This document shows positions 1 to 8,789 of a DNA stretch of 45,058 bases, piece by piece. Under the pieces are notes generated by a model. It was not told the DNA's origin and did not search any database. It was given only the letters and a program-made list of their open reading frames with translations. A program made the position numbers and the translations under genes. The stretch lies in contig CADBEF010000002.1 of NCBI GenBank assembly GCA_902793555.1, positions 1 to 45,058 of the forward strand, read 5' to 3'. Within the stretch, counting starts at the first letter, position 1. Every line of letters begins with the position of its first letter. This stretch comes from an uncultured bacterium (GTDB lineage Bacteria; Verrucomicrobiota; Kiritimatiellia; RFP12; UBA3636).

Positions 1-1
1 G

Positions 2-2269
2 CCGCCCGCTCCCGCGGCCTCCGCGGCGCCGCCCCCTCCCGCGCCCGCGCCAGCCGCTCCCGCCGCGCCGCCGTCCGCCAGCGAAGCCGGTCCCGTGTCC
101 GGAACTTCCGTTCCGGGTTCCGGCGACGACGACGAGCCGCCGGCCGAGCCGGGGCCCTTTGCGCCGGCGTCCGGCGGCCCGATGGCGCGCGTGATGGACG
201 ACAACTTCCTGCAGTTCGCCTCCTACGCGATCTGCGACCGCGCGATCCCGACCGTCGAGGACGGCCTCAAGCCCGTCCAGCGCCGCATCCTGCACACGCT
301 CTCCGAGATGGACGACGGCCGCTTCGTGAAGGTCGCCACCGTCGTCGGGCGCACGATGTTCTACCACCCGCACGGCGACCAGTCAATCTACGGCGCGCTC
401 GTGAACCTCGCGAACAAGCGCTACCTCATTGAGGGCCAGGGCAACTTCGGCAACATCTACACGGGCGACCAGGCGGCCGCGCCGCGCTACATCGAGTGCC
501 GCCTCACGGACCTTGCGCGCGAGGAGATCTTCAACAAGAAGACGACCGAGTACATCCCGAGCTACGACGGCCGCAACCAGGAGCCCGTGCTGCTGCCGAG
601 CAAGCTACCGCTGCTGCTCATGCTCGGTGCGAACGGCATCGCCGTCGGAATGGCGACGCTCATCCTCCCGCACAACTTCATCGAGCTTCTCGAGGCGGAG
701 ATCGAGATCATCCGCAACCCGAAGGCGAAGCCCGCACTCGTGCCGGACTTCCCGACGGGCGGCCTCGTCGACTGCTCCGGCTACGAGGACGGCAACGGCA
801 AGATCCGCTGCCGCGCCGTGTTCGAGACGCGCGAGGAGCGCGGGCAGAAGCAGATCGTCGTCACGGAGCTGCCCTACGGGCAGACGACCGAGACGCTCAT
901 CAACTCGATCGAGAACGCCGCGCGCCTGCACAAGGTGCCCGTCAAGTCCATCCACGACGGCACGAGCGACCACGCGGAGATCATCCTCACGCTCCTCCCC
1001 GGCACCGACCCGGCCAAGGCGATCAAGCAGCTCTACGCGGCGACGAACTGCGAGTGCTCGATCACCGCGAACATGACGGTGCTCGAGAACAACCGCCCGG
1101 TCGTCACCACGGTGTTGCACGTCCTCAAGTCCAACGTGGAACAGCTCCTCGCGCTCAACAAGCGGGAGCTCGAGATCCGCGAGGGCGAGCTGCTGGAGGA
1201 GCAGCACCGCAAGACGCTCGTGCAGATCTTCGTCGAGGAGCGCATCTACAAGCGCATCGAGAAGTGCACCACGGGCGAAGCGGTCAAGGCCGAAATCTAC
1301 AAGGGTTTCAAGCCGTTCGCCGACCGGCTCGTGCGCCCGATCACGGACGCGGACGTCGAGATGCTGCTCGGCGTGCCGATCCGGCGCATCTCGCTTTTCG
1401 ACATCAACAAGAACCGCGAGGAGATCGAGGGCATCCTCAAGGAGCTCGACGAGGTGCGCAAGAACCTCGGTTCGCTCAAGCGCTACACGATCCGCTACCT
1501 CGAGAACCTCATCAAGAAGTACCGCTACCACGACGTCCAGGTCGAGGTGACGCCGGAGCCGAAGCCCGAGGCGAAGGGCAAGAAGGGCAAGGCGGCCGCG
1601 GCCAAGCCCGCGAAGGCGCCGAAGAAGAAGTTCAAGACCGTCACGGTCGAGCGCTTCCCGCGCCTCACGAAGGCGGAGACCTTCGACGCGATCGACGTGC
1701 GCGCGGTGACCGCCACGAAGATCTCGCTCTGCTACGACCGCGAGGCCGGGTTCCTCGGCAACGCGCTGCGCGGCGTGGAGCCGCTCTTCGAGTGCTCGTC
1801 GCTGGACAAGATCCTGCTCGTGTGGCCGGACGGCCGGTACAAGGTCATCCCCGCGCCGGAGCGCGAGAAGGCGTTCGTGGACAAGGACGCGATGCTCGTC
1901 GAGGTCTTCGACCGCGAGAAGCTCTACACGTGCGTCTACACGGAGAAGGAGGTGCCGTTCAGCTGCATCAAGCGCTTCGCGTTCGGCGGCACGATCCTCA
2001 ACAAGGAGTACTCGCTGCTGCCCGAGCCCGGGACGGTCCGCCTGCTGCAGGCGGGCACGCCCGCGTTCGTGTGGATGAAGTTCCGCCCGGCCAAGGGCCA
2101 GCGCATCCTGCAGAAGAAGTTCAAGACCGAGGACGAGGTCGCCGTGAAGGGCGTCCGCGCCCGCGGCAAGCAGATCACCACGAAGCCCATCAGCGCCATC
2201 GCGGGCGACGACAAGCCGCCGCGCTTCTGGGACGAGGCGCTCGAAACCGACAAGGCGAGCCTGTTCTAG
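2..2269 (+). CDS. parC: DNA topoisomerase IV subunit A (ParC/GyrA family), 5' truncated
   Basis: Breakage-reunion subunit of a type IIA topoisomerase, expected to decatenate or relax DNA together with a ParE/GyrB partner that is not in the window. The reading frame is open to the left edge through a Pro/Ala-rich stretch, so the true start lies outside; GTG at 95 and ATG at 182 are the first internal candidates. Counting from GTG 95, the winged-helix core begins near residue 30 ([20 protein letters not shown]), the HPHGD motif is at 91-95, and the catalytic Tyr is 132 in PRYIECRL. A Lys/Ala-rich insert (about residues 490-515) precedes a short C-terminal region. I see no GyrA box (QRRGGKG), which favours topoisomerase IV over gyrase. 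The stop overlaps the stop of the convergent rfbA by four bases (CTAG). Confidence 0.9.
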   Translation, partial: PPAPAASAAPPPPAPAPAAPAAPPSASEAGPVSGTSVPGSGDDDEPPAEPGPFAPASGGPMARVMDDNFLQFASYAICDRAIPTVEDGLKPVQRRILHTLSEMDDGRFVKVATVVGRTMFYHPHGDQSIYGALVNLANKRYLIEGQGNFGNIYTGDQAAAPRYIECRLTDLAREEIFNKKTTEYIPSYDGRNQEPVLLPSKLPLLLMLGANGIAVGMATLILPHNFIELLEAEIEIIRNPKAKPALVPDFPTGGLVDCSGYEDGNGKIRCRAVFETREERGQKQIVVTELPYGQTTETLINSIENAARLHKVPVKSIHDGTSDHAEIILTLLPGTDPAKAIKQLYAATNCECSITANMTVLENNRPVVTTVLHVLKSNVEQLLALNKRELEIREGELLEEQHRKTLVQIFVEERIYKRIEKCTTGEAVKAEIYKGFKPFADRLVRPITDADVEMLLGVPIRRISLFDINKNREEIEGILKELDEVRKNLGSLKRYTIRYLENLIKKYRYHDVQVEVTPEPKPEAKGKKGKAAAAKPAKAPKKKFKTVTVERFPRLTKAETFDAIDVRAVTATKISLCYDREAGFLGNALRGVEPLFECSSLDKILLVWPDGRYKVIPAPEREKAFVDKDAMLVEVFDREKLYTCVYTEKEVPFSCIKRFAFGGTILNKEYSLLPEPGTVRLLQAGTPAFVWMKFRPAKGQRILQKKFKTEDEVAVKGVRARGKQITTKPISAIAGDDKPPRFWDEALETDKASLF

Positions 2270-3138
2270 CCCTGCTCCGCGAGCTGGAGCAGGTAGCGGC
2301 CGTAGTCGTTCTTCGACATGGAGCGGCCGATTTCCACGAGGCGTTCGCGGGAGAGCCAGCCGTAGTTGAACGCGATTTCCTCGAGGCAGGCGATCTTGAG
2401 CCCCTGGCGGTTCTGGATCGTCGCGACGAAATTCGACGCCTCGAGCAGCGAGCCGTAGGTGCCGGTGTCGAGCCACGCGATGCCGCGGCCGAGGAGCGCG
2501 ACCTTGAGCCGCCCCTCGCGCATGTAGGCGAGGTTCAGGTCCGTGATCTCGAGCTCGCCGCGCGGGCTCGGCTTGATCGACTTCGCCTTTTCGACGACGT
2601 CGGCCCCGTAGAAGTACAACCCCGGCACGGCCCAGTTGGACTTGGGCTCCGCCGGCTTCTCCTCGAGCCCCACGACGTTGCGGTCCGCGTCGAACTCCAC
2701 GACGCCGTAGCGTTCCGGATCGCTCACCTGGTAGCCGAAGACGTGCGCTCCGTCTTCGGCCGCGGCGGCCGCGGCGCGGACGGTCCGCTGCAGCCCTTCG
2801 CCGAAGAAGATGTTGTCGCCGAGCACGAGCGCGCATGGCTCGCCCGCGATGAACGTTTCGCCGATCAGGAACGCCTGCGCGAGTCCTTCGGGGCGGGGCT
2901 GCTCCGCGTAGGAGAGGCGCAGGCCGAAGTCCGAGCCGTCGCCGAGGAGCCGCCGGAACGACGGCAGGTCGTCCGGCGTGCTGATGACCAGGATGTCGCG
3001 GATGCCCGCGAACATCAGCACCGAGATCGGGTAGTAGACCATCGGCTTGTCGTAGACGGGGAGCAGCTGCTTGCTCGCCGCGCGCGTGATGGGGTAGAGA
3101 CGGGTGCCGGAGCCGCCGGCGAGAACGATGCCTTTCAT
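2266..3138 (-). CDS. rfbA: glucose-1-phosphate thymidylyltransferase
   Basis: Couples dTTP and glucose-1-phosphate to give dTDP-glucose, the first step towards dTDP-L-rhamnose. 290 residues, the usual family length. The nucleotide-binding signature GGSGTRLYP is at residues 8-16, followed by [11 protein letters not shown], with EEKP in the middle and the [12 protein letters not shown] segment later; all are typical of RfbA/RmlA. The ATG at 3136-3138 starts the protein exactly at the conserved MKGIVLAGG. The longer open frame upstream is only readthrough of the preceding gene in another frame. It is the last gene of a probable unit ABC ATPase-fmdB-rfbA, 29 bases after the fmdB stop, and the gap is filled by a tandem octamer. 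The next pathway gene, rfbB, is 17 kb away. Confidence 0.95.
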   Translation of the reverse strand: MKGIVLAGGSGTRLYPITRAASKQLLPVYDKPMVYYPISVLMFAGIRDILVISTPDDLPSFRRLLGDGSDFGLRLSYAEQPRPEGLAQAFLIGETFIAGEPCALVLGDNIFFGEGLQRTVRAAAAAAEDGAHVFGYQVSDPERYGVVEFDADRNVVGLEEKPAEPKSNWAVPGLYFYGADVVEKAKSIKPSPRGELEITDLNLAYMREGRLKVALLGRGIAWLDTGTYGSLLEASNFVATIQNRQGLKIACLEEIAFNYGWLSRERLVEIGRSMSKNDYGRYLLQLAEQG

Positions 3139-3163
3139 GGTCGGATGTTCCAGATGGTCGGAT
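3139..3163 (-). repeat. tandem octamer (GGTCGGAT type) abutting the rfbA start
   Basis: Three units read on the plus strand: GGTCGGAT, GTTCCAGAT (9 bases) and GGTCGGAT. On the coding strand the array ends ATCCGACC directly before ATG, in the place where a Shine-Dalgarno would sit. The same unit type precedes rhaB (6653-6692) and the SSS symporter (39628-39663). Confidence 0.7.
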
Positions 3164-3167
3164 GGGG

Positions 3168-3419
3168 CTAGAAGTTGCGTTCGTACTCGCCTTTTCCCAG
3201 ACGCGTGAGTTTGGAGAAGCCGGCGGCCTTGGCGCGGTCGTCCAGGCCCGACTGGCTGAAGCCGATCGCGGGCGGCGACGGCACGCGGACAACGGGCGCG
3301 CCGCACCACGGGCAGGTCTCCAGCGCCGGATCGGAGAGGGACTGCCGAAGATCGAAGCCGTCCTTGCACTTTTCGCAGGACGTGGCGGGATCCGGGGCCT
3401 GGTACGCGTAGATCGGCAT
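3168..3419 (-). CDS. FmdB-family zinc-ribbon protein
   Basis: 83-residue protein that starts MPIYAYQ, as in FmdB family putative regulatory proteins, with two Cys pairs, CEKC (15-18) and CPWC (36-39), that should bind one zinc as a ribbon. The family's function is not firmly established, though a regulatory or nucleic-acid role is usually assumed. The C-terminal half ([20 protein letters not shown]) is the usual variable tail. The start lies 4 bases after the ABC ATPase stop and has GGAG upstream with a spacing of about 7, one of the few clear ribosome binding sites here, so it is probably co-translated with the ATPase. Confidence 0.85.
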   Translation of the reverse strand: MPIYAYQAPDPATSCEKCKDGFDLRQSLSDPALETCPWCGAPVVRVPSPPAIGFSQSGLDDRAKAAGFSKLTRLGKGEYERNF

Positions 3420-3423
3420 GGCG

Positions 3424-4443
3424 CTACTCCGAAAGGGGGACGACGTCGGACGGGGCGACCCAGGCCTCGGCTGGGCGCGATTCGTCGCGCGCGAGGACTT
3501 CGGGATTGAGCTCGAAGACCTTGAGCTCCGGGACGCCGGGGACGCCCGCGTCGAGCAGGTGCTCCGCGGTTTCGCCGAGGTAGACGGTTCCGTGGACGGT
3601 CCCGCGGAAGCGCAGCGCCGGGACGCCGGCGGGCGGCGCGCCGAGGCGGACCGTCTCGGGGCGGACCGACAGCGCGGCCGCGCCCGGGAAGGACGCCTGC
3701 GCGCCGAAGAAGTCCGGCGGGAGGAAGTTCGTCTCCCCGATGAACGACGCCACGAAGCGGTTCTTCGGCCTGCGGTAGACCTCGAGCGGCGCGCCGACCT
3801 GTTCGAGACGGCCGGCCTGCATGACGGCGAGGCGGTCGGCGATCGAGAGCGCCTCCTTCTGGTCGTGCGTCACGTAGACGGCCGTGAGACCGGCTTCCTT
3901 GCAGATGCGGCGGATCTCGAGGCGCATCTCGAGCCGGAGCTTCGCGTCGAGGTTGGAAAGCGGTTCGTCGAGGAGCAGGCAGCGGGGCTGCACGACGAGC
4001 GCGCGGGCGAGCGCGACGCGCTGCTGCTGGCCGCCGGAGAGCTGGTTCGGCTTGCGCGAGGCCTTGTCTTCCATCTTCACGGCGGCGAGCGCGGCGCGGA
4101 CGCGTTCCGCGGCCTCGGCCTTCGGGACCTTGCGCATCTGCAGGCCGAAGGCGACGTTCTCGGCGATGGTCATGTGCGGCCAGAGCGCGTAGCTCTGGAA
4201 TACCATGCCCGTGTCGCGCTTGTGCGGCGGCAGGCGCGTGACGTCCTCGCCGCCGATGAGGACCGACCCCCCGTCCGGTTCGTAGAAGCCGGCGACGTGG
4301 CGCAGGAGCGTGGTCTTGCCGCAACCCGAAGGGCCGAGAAGGAAGAACAGCTCGCCGGGTTCGATCTGCAGGTCGACATGGTCGAGCGCGGTCGTCGCGC
4401 CGAAGCGCTTGACGAGCCCGCGGATCTGGATGGAAACGGCCAT
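3424..4443 (-). CDS. ABC transporter ATP-binding protein, MalK/PotA type
   Basis: Cytoplasmic ATPase of an importer of the CUT1/PotA/FbpC kind. Counted from ATG 4441-4443: Walker A GPSGCGKT at 37-44, Q-loop in MVFQSYALWPH, signature LSGGQQQRVALARAL, Walker B CLLLDEPLSNLD, switch His in VYVTHD, and a C-terminal TOBE-like regulatory domain of about 100 residues. 339 residues. AAAGGA lies 9-10 bases before this ATG, so I prefer it to the ATG nine codons earlier. No permease or binding protein is adjacent, so the substrate cannot be told; polyamine, iron and sugar systems all use this type. An ATPase shared between transporters is possible. Confidence 0.9.
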   Translation of the reverse strand: MAVSIQIRGLVKRFGATTALDHVDLQIEPGELFFLLGPSGCGKTTLLRHVAGFYEPDGGSVLIGGEDVTRLPPHKRDTGMVFQSYALWPHMTIAENVAFGLQMRKVPKAEAAERVRAALAAVKMEDKASRKPNQLSGGQQQRVALARALVVQPRCLLLDEPLSNLDAKLRLEMRLEIRRICKEAGLTAVYVTHDQKEALSIADRLAVMQAGRLEQVGAPLEVYRRPKNRFVASFIGETNFLPPDFFGAQASFPGAAALSVRPETVRLGAPPAGVPALRFRGTVHGTVYLGETAEHLLDAGVPGVPELKVFELNPEVLARDESRPAEAWVAPSDVVPLSE

Positions 4444-4468
4444 GGATGTTGTCCTTTCGATGGCGGCC

Positions 4469-4497
4469 ATTATACACGCGCGCCGACCGCGCTTCCA
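4469..4497 (-). promoter_or_regulatory. promoter of the ABC ATPase operon
   Basis: A perfect -10 TATAAT (4469-4474) is preceded at 17 bases by a weak -35, TGGAAG (4492-4497). It gives a leader of about 20 bases that contains the AAAGGA ribosome binding site. Confidence 0.6.
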
Positions 4498-4527
4498 GCG
4501 AAAAAGAAACCGGTGCGGGGCGGAGCG

Positions 4528-5031
4528 TCAGGCGGGCCGGGGGAGGTGGTTGCGGACGAGGCGCTCGAGGCCCTCCGTGTAGCTCGCGAGGCCGAGGCCG
4601 GCCACCTGGTCGACGCACGCCGGGCGGATCACGGAGACGCGGCGGAAGGGCTCGCGCTTGCGGATGTCCGAGATGTGGACCTCGACGGCGGGCAGGCCGC
4701 AGAGCTCGAGCGCGTCGAGGATCGCGTAGCTGTAGTGCGTGTAGGCGCCGGCGTTGATGACGATGCCGGCGGCCCAGTCCATCGCGTCGTGGATCGCGTG
4801 GCAGATTTCGCCCTCGCAGCCGCTCTGGAAGAAGCGGGCCTCCACGCCGAGCTCGCGCGCTTTCGCGGCGAACGCCTTCTCGACGTCCGCGAGCGTGAAC
4901 GTCCCGTAGTGCTTCGGGTCGCGCCGGCCCAGCATGTCGAGATTCGGGCCGTTCACGAGCAGGACGGCGGGCTTCTTGCGGCGGGCGGGCTTGCGGACGC
5001 GCGCGGCGGAGGGCGGTGCTGGCTTCTTCAT
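4528..5031 (-). CDS. aroQ: type II 3-dehydroquinate dehydratase
   Basis: Dehydrates 3-dehydroquinate to 3-dehydroshikimate in aromatic amino acid synthesis; the family is a dodecameric cytosolic enzyme. 167 residues with a basic Pro/Ala/Lys-rich N-terminal extension of about 22. The core starts VLLVNGPNLDMLGRRDP; the lid Tyr is Y42 (HYG) and the catalytic His is H119 in EVHISDI. The INAGAYTHYS and REPFRRVSVI motifs are also present. The loop normally like QSNHEG reads QSGCEGEI, which is within family variation. ATG 5029-5031 lies only 4 bases after the CCA end of tRNA-Lys, leaving no room for a ribosome binding site outside the tRNA body. No other start codon lies between it and the conserved core. 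Confidence 0.93.
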   Translation of the reverse strand: MKKPAPPSAARVRKPARRKKPAVLLVNGPNLDMLGRRDPKHYGTFTLADVEKAFAAKARELGVEARFFQSGCEGEICHAIHDAMDWAAGIVINAGAYTHYSYAILDALELCGLPAVEVHISDIRKREPFRRVSVIRPACVDQVAGLGLASYTEGLERLVRNHLPRPA

Positions 5032-5035
5032 GGGA

Positions 5036-5111
5036 TGGTGGGACAAGCGGGGATCGAACCCGCGACCCACGCATTAAAAGTGCGTTGCTCTACCGACTGA
5101 GCTATTGTCCC
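5036..5111 (-). tRNA. tRNA-Lys (anticodon TTT), CCA encoded
   Basis: A complete cloverleaf on the minus strand. The acceptor stem is GGGACAA/TTGTCCC (7 pairs, perfect), the anticodon stem ACGCA/TGCGT carries loop CTTTTAA with TTT at positions 34-36, and the T arm is GCGGG-TTCGATC-CCCGC. The discriminator A and CCA are encoded (5036-5039). It has its own promoter upstream and is followed at once by aroQ on the same strand. Confidence 0.97.
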
Positions 5112-5135
5112 GTTCCGGGGGTGCGGACGCGGGGG

Positions 5136-5164
5136 AAGCTAGCATTTCGGGGGCGCGAAGTCAA
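5136..5164 (-). promoter_or_regulatory. promoter of tRNA-Lys-aroQ
   Basis: -35 TTGACT (5159-5164), 17-base spacer, -10 TAGCTT (5136-5141). Transcription should start near 5128, about 17 bases before the mature tRNA 5' end. No other promoter is visible for aroQ, so both are probably one transcript cut by tRNA processing. Confidence 0.75.
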
Positions 5165-5170
5165 GACGGG

Positions 5171-6652
5171 CTAGATCCCGGCGGCGCGCCGCTTGGCGGC
5201 GAGCCAACGCGGGAACGCGTCGTCCCACGCGAACGGGTCGGCGGGCGTCCAGCGCGTCATTTCGATCGAGTCGCGGACGAGCGCGCGGCCCTGTTCGAAG
5301 TCCGCCAGCGCGCCGAGTCCGACGAGCTGCGCGACCGCGTTGCCCATCGAGGCGCCCTCGACGGGACCGCACGCGATGTCCGCGTTGAGCGCGTCCGCCG
5401 TCATGCGGCAGTGCATGCCGTCGCGCGTCGCGCCGCCGATCATGTGCAGCACGGAACGCGGGCGGCCCGTGAGGCGCGCCAGCTCGTTCCACACCTCGCG
5501 GTAGCGCATGACGATGCCCTCCATCGCGGCGCGGTAGAACTGCCCGCGCGTCTCGGGGATCGGCTGGCCGGTGAGGCGGCAGAATTCGACGATCTTCTCC
5601 GGCATGCGGCCCGGCATCGCGAATTGCGGGTAGTCCGGGTCGAGCAGCGAGCGGAACGGCTGCGCGGCCTCGGCTTCGTGCATGAGGTCGTCCCACGCGG
5701 GCTTCGAGCCGTCCGGCGCGGTCCACGCCTCGCGCAGCTGCTGGACCATCCACATGCCCGTGCAGTTCTTGAGGAAGCGGAACTTTCCGTTCACGGCGCC
5801 TTCGTGCGTGTAGGCCAGCTCGTAGGTCTCGTCGTTCACGAGGGCCTTCTCGTTCTCGACGCCGAGCAGCGCCCACGTGCCCGTCGCCAGGTAGCCCCAG
5901 CTCGTGGCGGGGTCCGCGGGGACGGACGCGACGGCGCTCGCGGTGTCGTGCGAACCGACTGCGACGAGCGGGACGCCCTCGAGGCCGGGCACGCCGCGCA
6001 CGGTCCCGAGGACGGTGCCGGGGCGGACGGGCTCCGAGAAGAGCGTGCGCGCGACGCCGATCTTGTCGAGCAGCGGGCCGCTCCAGGAGCGCGTCTCCAG
6101 GTCGATCAGGCCGGAGGTCGAGGCGATCGTCGCCTCGTTCGCCTTTTCGCCGCAGAGCGCGTAGTTCACGAGGTCGGGCATGAAGAGCAGCCGGTCCGCC
6201 AGGTCCAGCAGCGACGCGGGCTCCATGCGCTCGGCGTGCAGCTGGAAGATCGTGTTGAAGTCCATGAACTGCGTGCCGGTCGTGTTGTAGAGCGACTGCT
6301 TGCCGACGAGGTCGAACACCTCGCGCGTGTTCACGGGCGTGTTGCGGCCGTCCCGGTAGATGTAGGGCAGGCCGAGGAGGCGGCCCGTCTTGTCCAGCAG
6401 GCCGTAGTCGACGCCCCACGTGTCCACGCCCACGGAGGCGATCTTCCCGTACTTGGCGGCTCCCGCGCGGAGTCCTGCGCGGATGTCGGCGAGCAGGCCG
6501 GGGAGGTTCCAGAAGAGGTGGCCGCCGAACTCGACCGGCACGTTGTCGAACCGGTTGACGACCTCCATGGAGAGTTTGGAACCGTCGAAGACGGCGGCGA
6601 TGACGCGGCCGCTGCCGGCGCCGAGGTCGATTGCGAGATGGATGCTGCTCAT
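5171..6652 (-). CDS. rhaB: rhamnulokinase
   Basis: FGGY-family sugar kinase that phosphorylates L-rhamnulose at O1 in L-rhamnose catabolism. 493 residues. The N-terminal phosphate loop is DLGAGSGRV (residues 8-16). WGVDYGLLDKTGRLLG, YRDGRNTPV and the GSHDTASAVASVP segment match RhaB rather than xylulokinase or glycerol kinase, and the C-terminal ATP subdomain carries HMIGGATRDGMHCRMTADAL. ATG at 6650-6652 places the start just before the phosphate loop; the longer frame upstream is Pro/Thr-rich and encoded by an octamer repeat. No rhaA, rhaD or rhamnose transporter is adjacent, so the rest of the pathway must lie elsewhere. Confidence 0.9.
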   Translation of the reverse strand: MSSIHLAIDLGAGSGRVIAAVFDGSKLSMEVVNRFDNVPVEFGGHLFWNLPGLLADIRAGLRAGAAKYGKIASVGVDTWGVDYGLLDKTGRLLGLPYIYRDGRNTPVNTREVFDLVGKQSLYNTTGTQFMDFNTIFQLHAERMEPASLLDLADRLLFMPDLVNYALCGEKANEATIASTSGLIDLETRSWSGPLLDKIGVARTLFSEPVRPGTVLGTVRGVPGLEGVPLVAVGSHDTASAVASVPADPATSWGYLATGTWALLGVENEKALVNDETYELAYTHEGAVNGKFRFLKNCTGMWMVQQLREAWTAPDGSKPAWDDLMHEAEAAQPFRSLLDPDYPQFAMPGRMPEKIVEFCRLTGQPIPETRGQFYRAAMEGIVMRYREVWNELARLTGRPRSVLHMIGGATRDGMHCRMTADALNADIACGPVEGASMGNAVAQLVGLGALADFEQGRALVRDSIEMTRWTPADPFAWDDAFPRWLAAKRRAAGI

Positions 6653-6692
6653 GGTCGAAGGGTCTGGTGGTCTGGTGGTCGGAGGGTCGGGC
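6653..6692 (-). repeat. tandem octamer array abutting the rhaB start
   Basis: Five exact 8-base steps on the plus strand: GGTCGAAG, GGTCTGGT, GGTCTGGT, GGTCGGAG, GGTCGGGC. The first four bases (GGTC) are invariant. On the coding strand the array ends CTTCGACC and is followed immediately by ATG. It forms most of the rhaB leader. Confidence 0.85.
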
Positions 6693-6716
6693 GGCCCGGC
6701 CGTGTTCGGGGTGGGC

Positions 6717-6745
6717 ATACTACCACAGCGGAGGGCGCCGGACAA
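6717..6745 (-). promoter_or_regulatory. rhaB promoter
   Basis: -35 TTGTCC (6740-6745), 17-base spacer, -10 TAGTAT (6717-6722). The predicted leader of about 55-60 bases consists largely of the octamer array. No separate terminator for uvrB is apparent in this 100-base gap. Confidence 0.65.
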
Positions 6746-6752
6746 GCCCGGA

Positions 6753-8789
6753 TCAGCCGCGGGAGCGGGCGGCGGCCGCGCGGCGGCGGCCGCGGGGCGG
6801 CTTCGCCGGGGCGGGGGCGGCGCCGCCGGCGCGGAGCTTCGCGATCTGGTCGCGCAACCAGGCGGCGCGCTCGAACTCGAGCGCGTTCGAGGCCTCGAGC
6901 ATCTCCGCCTTGAGCCGCTCGATCGCGGCGGCGGCGTCCGTCGGGAACGCGGCCGCCTCGATCGCGGCGTCCGGGTCGCCGGCGACGGAGCGCACGGCGC
7001 TGTCTTCCGAGAGCGTGCGCTTCACGGAGCGCGGGACGATGCCGTGCTCCGCGTTGAACGCCTGCTGGATCCCGCGGCGGCGCTCGGTCACGCGGATCAT
7101 CTCCTTCATGGAGTCCGTGAGCTGGTCGGCGTAGAGGATCACGCGGCCGCGCTCGTGCCGCGCGGTGCGGCCGGCGGTCTGTACGAGCGACGTCGTGGAG
7201 CGCAGGAAGCCCTCCTTGTCGGCGTCCAGCACGGCGACGAGCGCGACCTCCGGGAGGTCCAGGCCCTCGCGCAGCAGGTTGATGCCGACGAGGGCGTCGA
7301 ACTCGCCCTTGCGCAGGCGCGTGAGGATCGCGATGCGCTCGAGCGCGTCGACGTCCGAGTGGAGGTATTCCACGCGGAGGCCGGATTCGCGCAGGTAGGT
7401 GGAGAGGTCCTCGGCGGTGCGCTTGGTGAGCGTGGTGACGAGCACCCGGTCCTTGCGCTCCGCGGCGGCGCGGATCTCCTCCATGACGTCGTCGATCTGC
7501 CCCGCGAGCGGGCGGACCTCGACGGGCGGGTCCAGGAGGCCCGTCGGTCGCACGACCTGCTCGACGATCGCCGCGGCGTGCTCGCGCTCGTAGGGGCCGG
7601 GCGTGGCGGAGGCGAAGAGCACCTGCCCGATCTTGCCCTCGAACTCCTCGAACGAGAGCGGGCGGTTGTCGCGCGCGGAGGGGAGCCGGAAGCCGTTGTC
7701 GACGAGGATCGTCTTGCGCGCGCGGTCGCCGTGGTACATCGCCTGCAGCTGCGGGATCGTGGCGTGCGACTCGTCGATGATCGTGAGGAACGGCTGGGGG
7801 AAGTAGTCCACGAGGCATTCGCCCGGCGTGCCGAGCGGGCGGCCGGAGAGCGGGCCGGAGTAGTTCTCGATGCCGGAACAGTAGCCGACTTCGCGGATCA
7901 TCGCCAGGTCGTATTCCGTGCGCTGTTGCAGGCGTTGCGCCTCGAGCGGCTTGCCGTTCGCCTCGAACCACGCGACCCGCTCCTTGAGCTCGGCGCGGAT
8001 GCGGTCCATCCCGGCGTCGACCTTCTCCTGCGGGAGCACGTAGTTGCGCGCGGGGGCGACGATCGTCCGGTCGAGCCGGCGCAACGTGCGGCCGGAGGCC
8101 GGGTCGAACTCGGAGAGCGAGTCCACCTCGTCGCCGAAGAGCCCGATGCGGTAGGCGACCTTCGCGTTCCAGGCGGGGAAGACGTCGACCGTGTCGCCGC
8201 GGACGCGGAACGTGCCGGGCGCGGGCTCGTAGTCGTTGCGTTCGTAGCGGATCTCGACGAGCCGCGCGAGCATCGCGTCGCGGTCGATCTCCTGGCCGAC
8301 GGCGAGGTGGAGCGTCATGCCCGCGTAGTCGTCCGACGAGCCGATGCCGTAGATGCACGAGACGGACGCGACGACGACGACATCCTTGCGCTGCACGAGC
8401 GCGTTCGCGGCGGAGAGCCGGAAGCGCTCGATCTCGTCGTTGATCGCGGAGTCCTTCGCGATGTAGGTGTCGGTCTGCGGGATGTAGGCCTCGGGCTGGT
8501 AGTAGTCGTAGTAGCTGACGAAGTACTCGACCGCGTTGTCGGGGAAGAACGCCTTGAGCTCGCCGTAGAGCTGCGCGGCGAGCGTCTTGTTGTGCGAAAT
8601 GACGAGCGTCGGCATCCCGAGGTCGCGGATGACGTTCGCCATCGTGAACGTCTTGCCCGAGCCCGTGACGCCCTCCAGCACCTGCGCCTTCGCGCCGGCG
8701 CGGAAACCGTCGACGAGCCGTGCGATCGCGGCCGGCTGGTCGCCGGCGGGCGCGTAGGGGGAAACGAGGCGGAAGGGGGATCCGGTCAT
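6753..8789 (-). CDS. uvrB: excinuclease ABC subunit B
   Basis: Helicase-like damage-verification subunit of nucleotide excision repair. It takes DNA from UvrA, opens the duplex with its beta-hairpin and recruits UvrC. 678 residues, normal length. Walker A GVTGSGKT is at 40-47, the aromatic beta-hairpin VSYYDYYQPEAYIP at 91-104, the DESH box in TIIDESHATIPQ, and motif VI in QTAGRTARHERGR. A C-terminal UVR domain (AIERLKAEMLEASNALEFER) for contacting UvrC is followed by a basic Arg/Ala-rich tail. ATG 8787-8789 overlaps the TGA of the upstream gene (ATGA), so translation is likely coupled. It is the last gene of an overlapping tetR-secreted protein-uvrB unit, an unusual setting for uvrB. Confidence 0.97.
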   Translation of the reverse strand: MTGSPFRLVSPYAPAGDQPAAIARLVDGFRAGAKAQVLEGVTGSGKTFTMANVIRDLGMPTLVISHNKTLAAQLYGELKAFFPDNAVEYFVSYYDYYQPEAYIPQTDTYIAKDSAINDEIERFRLSAANALVQRKDVVVVASVSCIYGIGSSDDYAGMTLHLAVGQEIDRDAMLARLVEIRYERNDYEPAPGTFRVRGDTVDVFPAWNAKVAYRIGLFGDEVDSLSEFDPASGRTLRRLDRTIVAPARNYVLPQEKVDAGMDRIRAELKERVAWFEANGKPLEAQRLQQRTEYDLAMIREVGYCSGIENYSGPLSGRPLGTPGECLVDYFPQPFLTIIDESHATIPQLQAMYHGDRARKTILVDNGFRLPSARDNRPLSFEEFEGKIGQVLFASATPGPYEREHAAAIVEQVVRPTGLLDPPVEVRPLAGQIDDVMEEIRAAAERKDRVLVTTLTKRTAEDLSTYLRESGLRVEYLHSDVDALERIAILTRLRKGEFDALVGINLLREGLDLPEVALVAVLDADKEGFLRSTTSLVQTAGRTARHERGRVILYADQLTDSMKEMIRVTERRRGIQQAFNAEHGIVPRSVKRTLSEDSAVRSVAGDPDAAIEAAAFPTDAAAAIERLKAEMLEASNALEFERAAWLRDQIAKLRAGGAAPAPAKPPRGRRRAAAARSRG

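Noticed and set aside
1-94. Separate Pro/Ala-rich gene before parC
   Set aside because: The stretch is in frame with parC without a stop, so it is more simply the N-terminal extension of that protein.
4444-4527. Small gene between the ABC ATPase and aroQ
   Set aside because: Only the ATPase promoter is visible; no open frame with a start and plausible composition.
605-5074. Very long minus-strand open frame (1489 codons) and similar ones at 35036-39580 and 36877-41271
   Set aside because: They run antisense or out of frame across several genes with clear family motifs, and their peptides are Arg/Ala/Pro or Glu/Arg/Val-rich as expected from GC-rich shadow frames.
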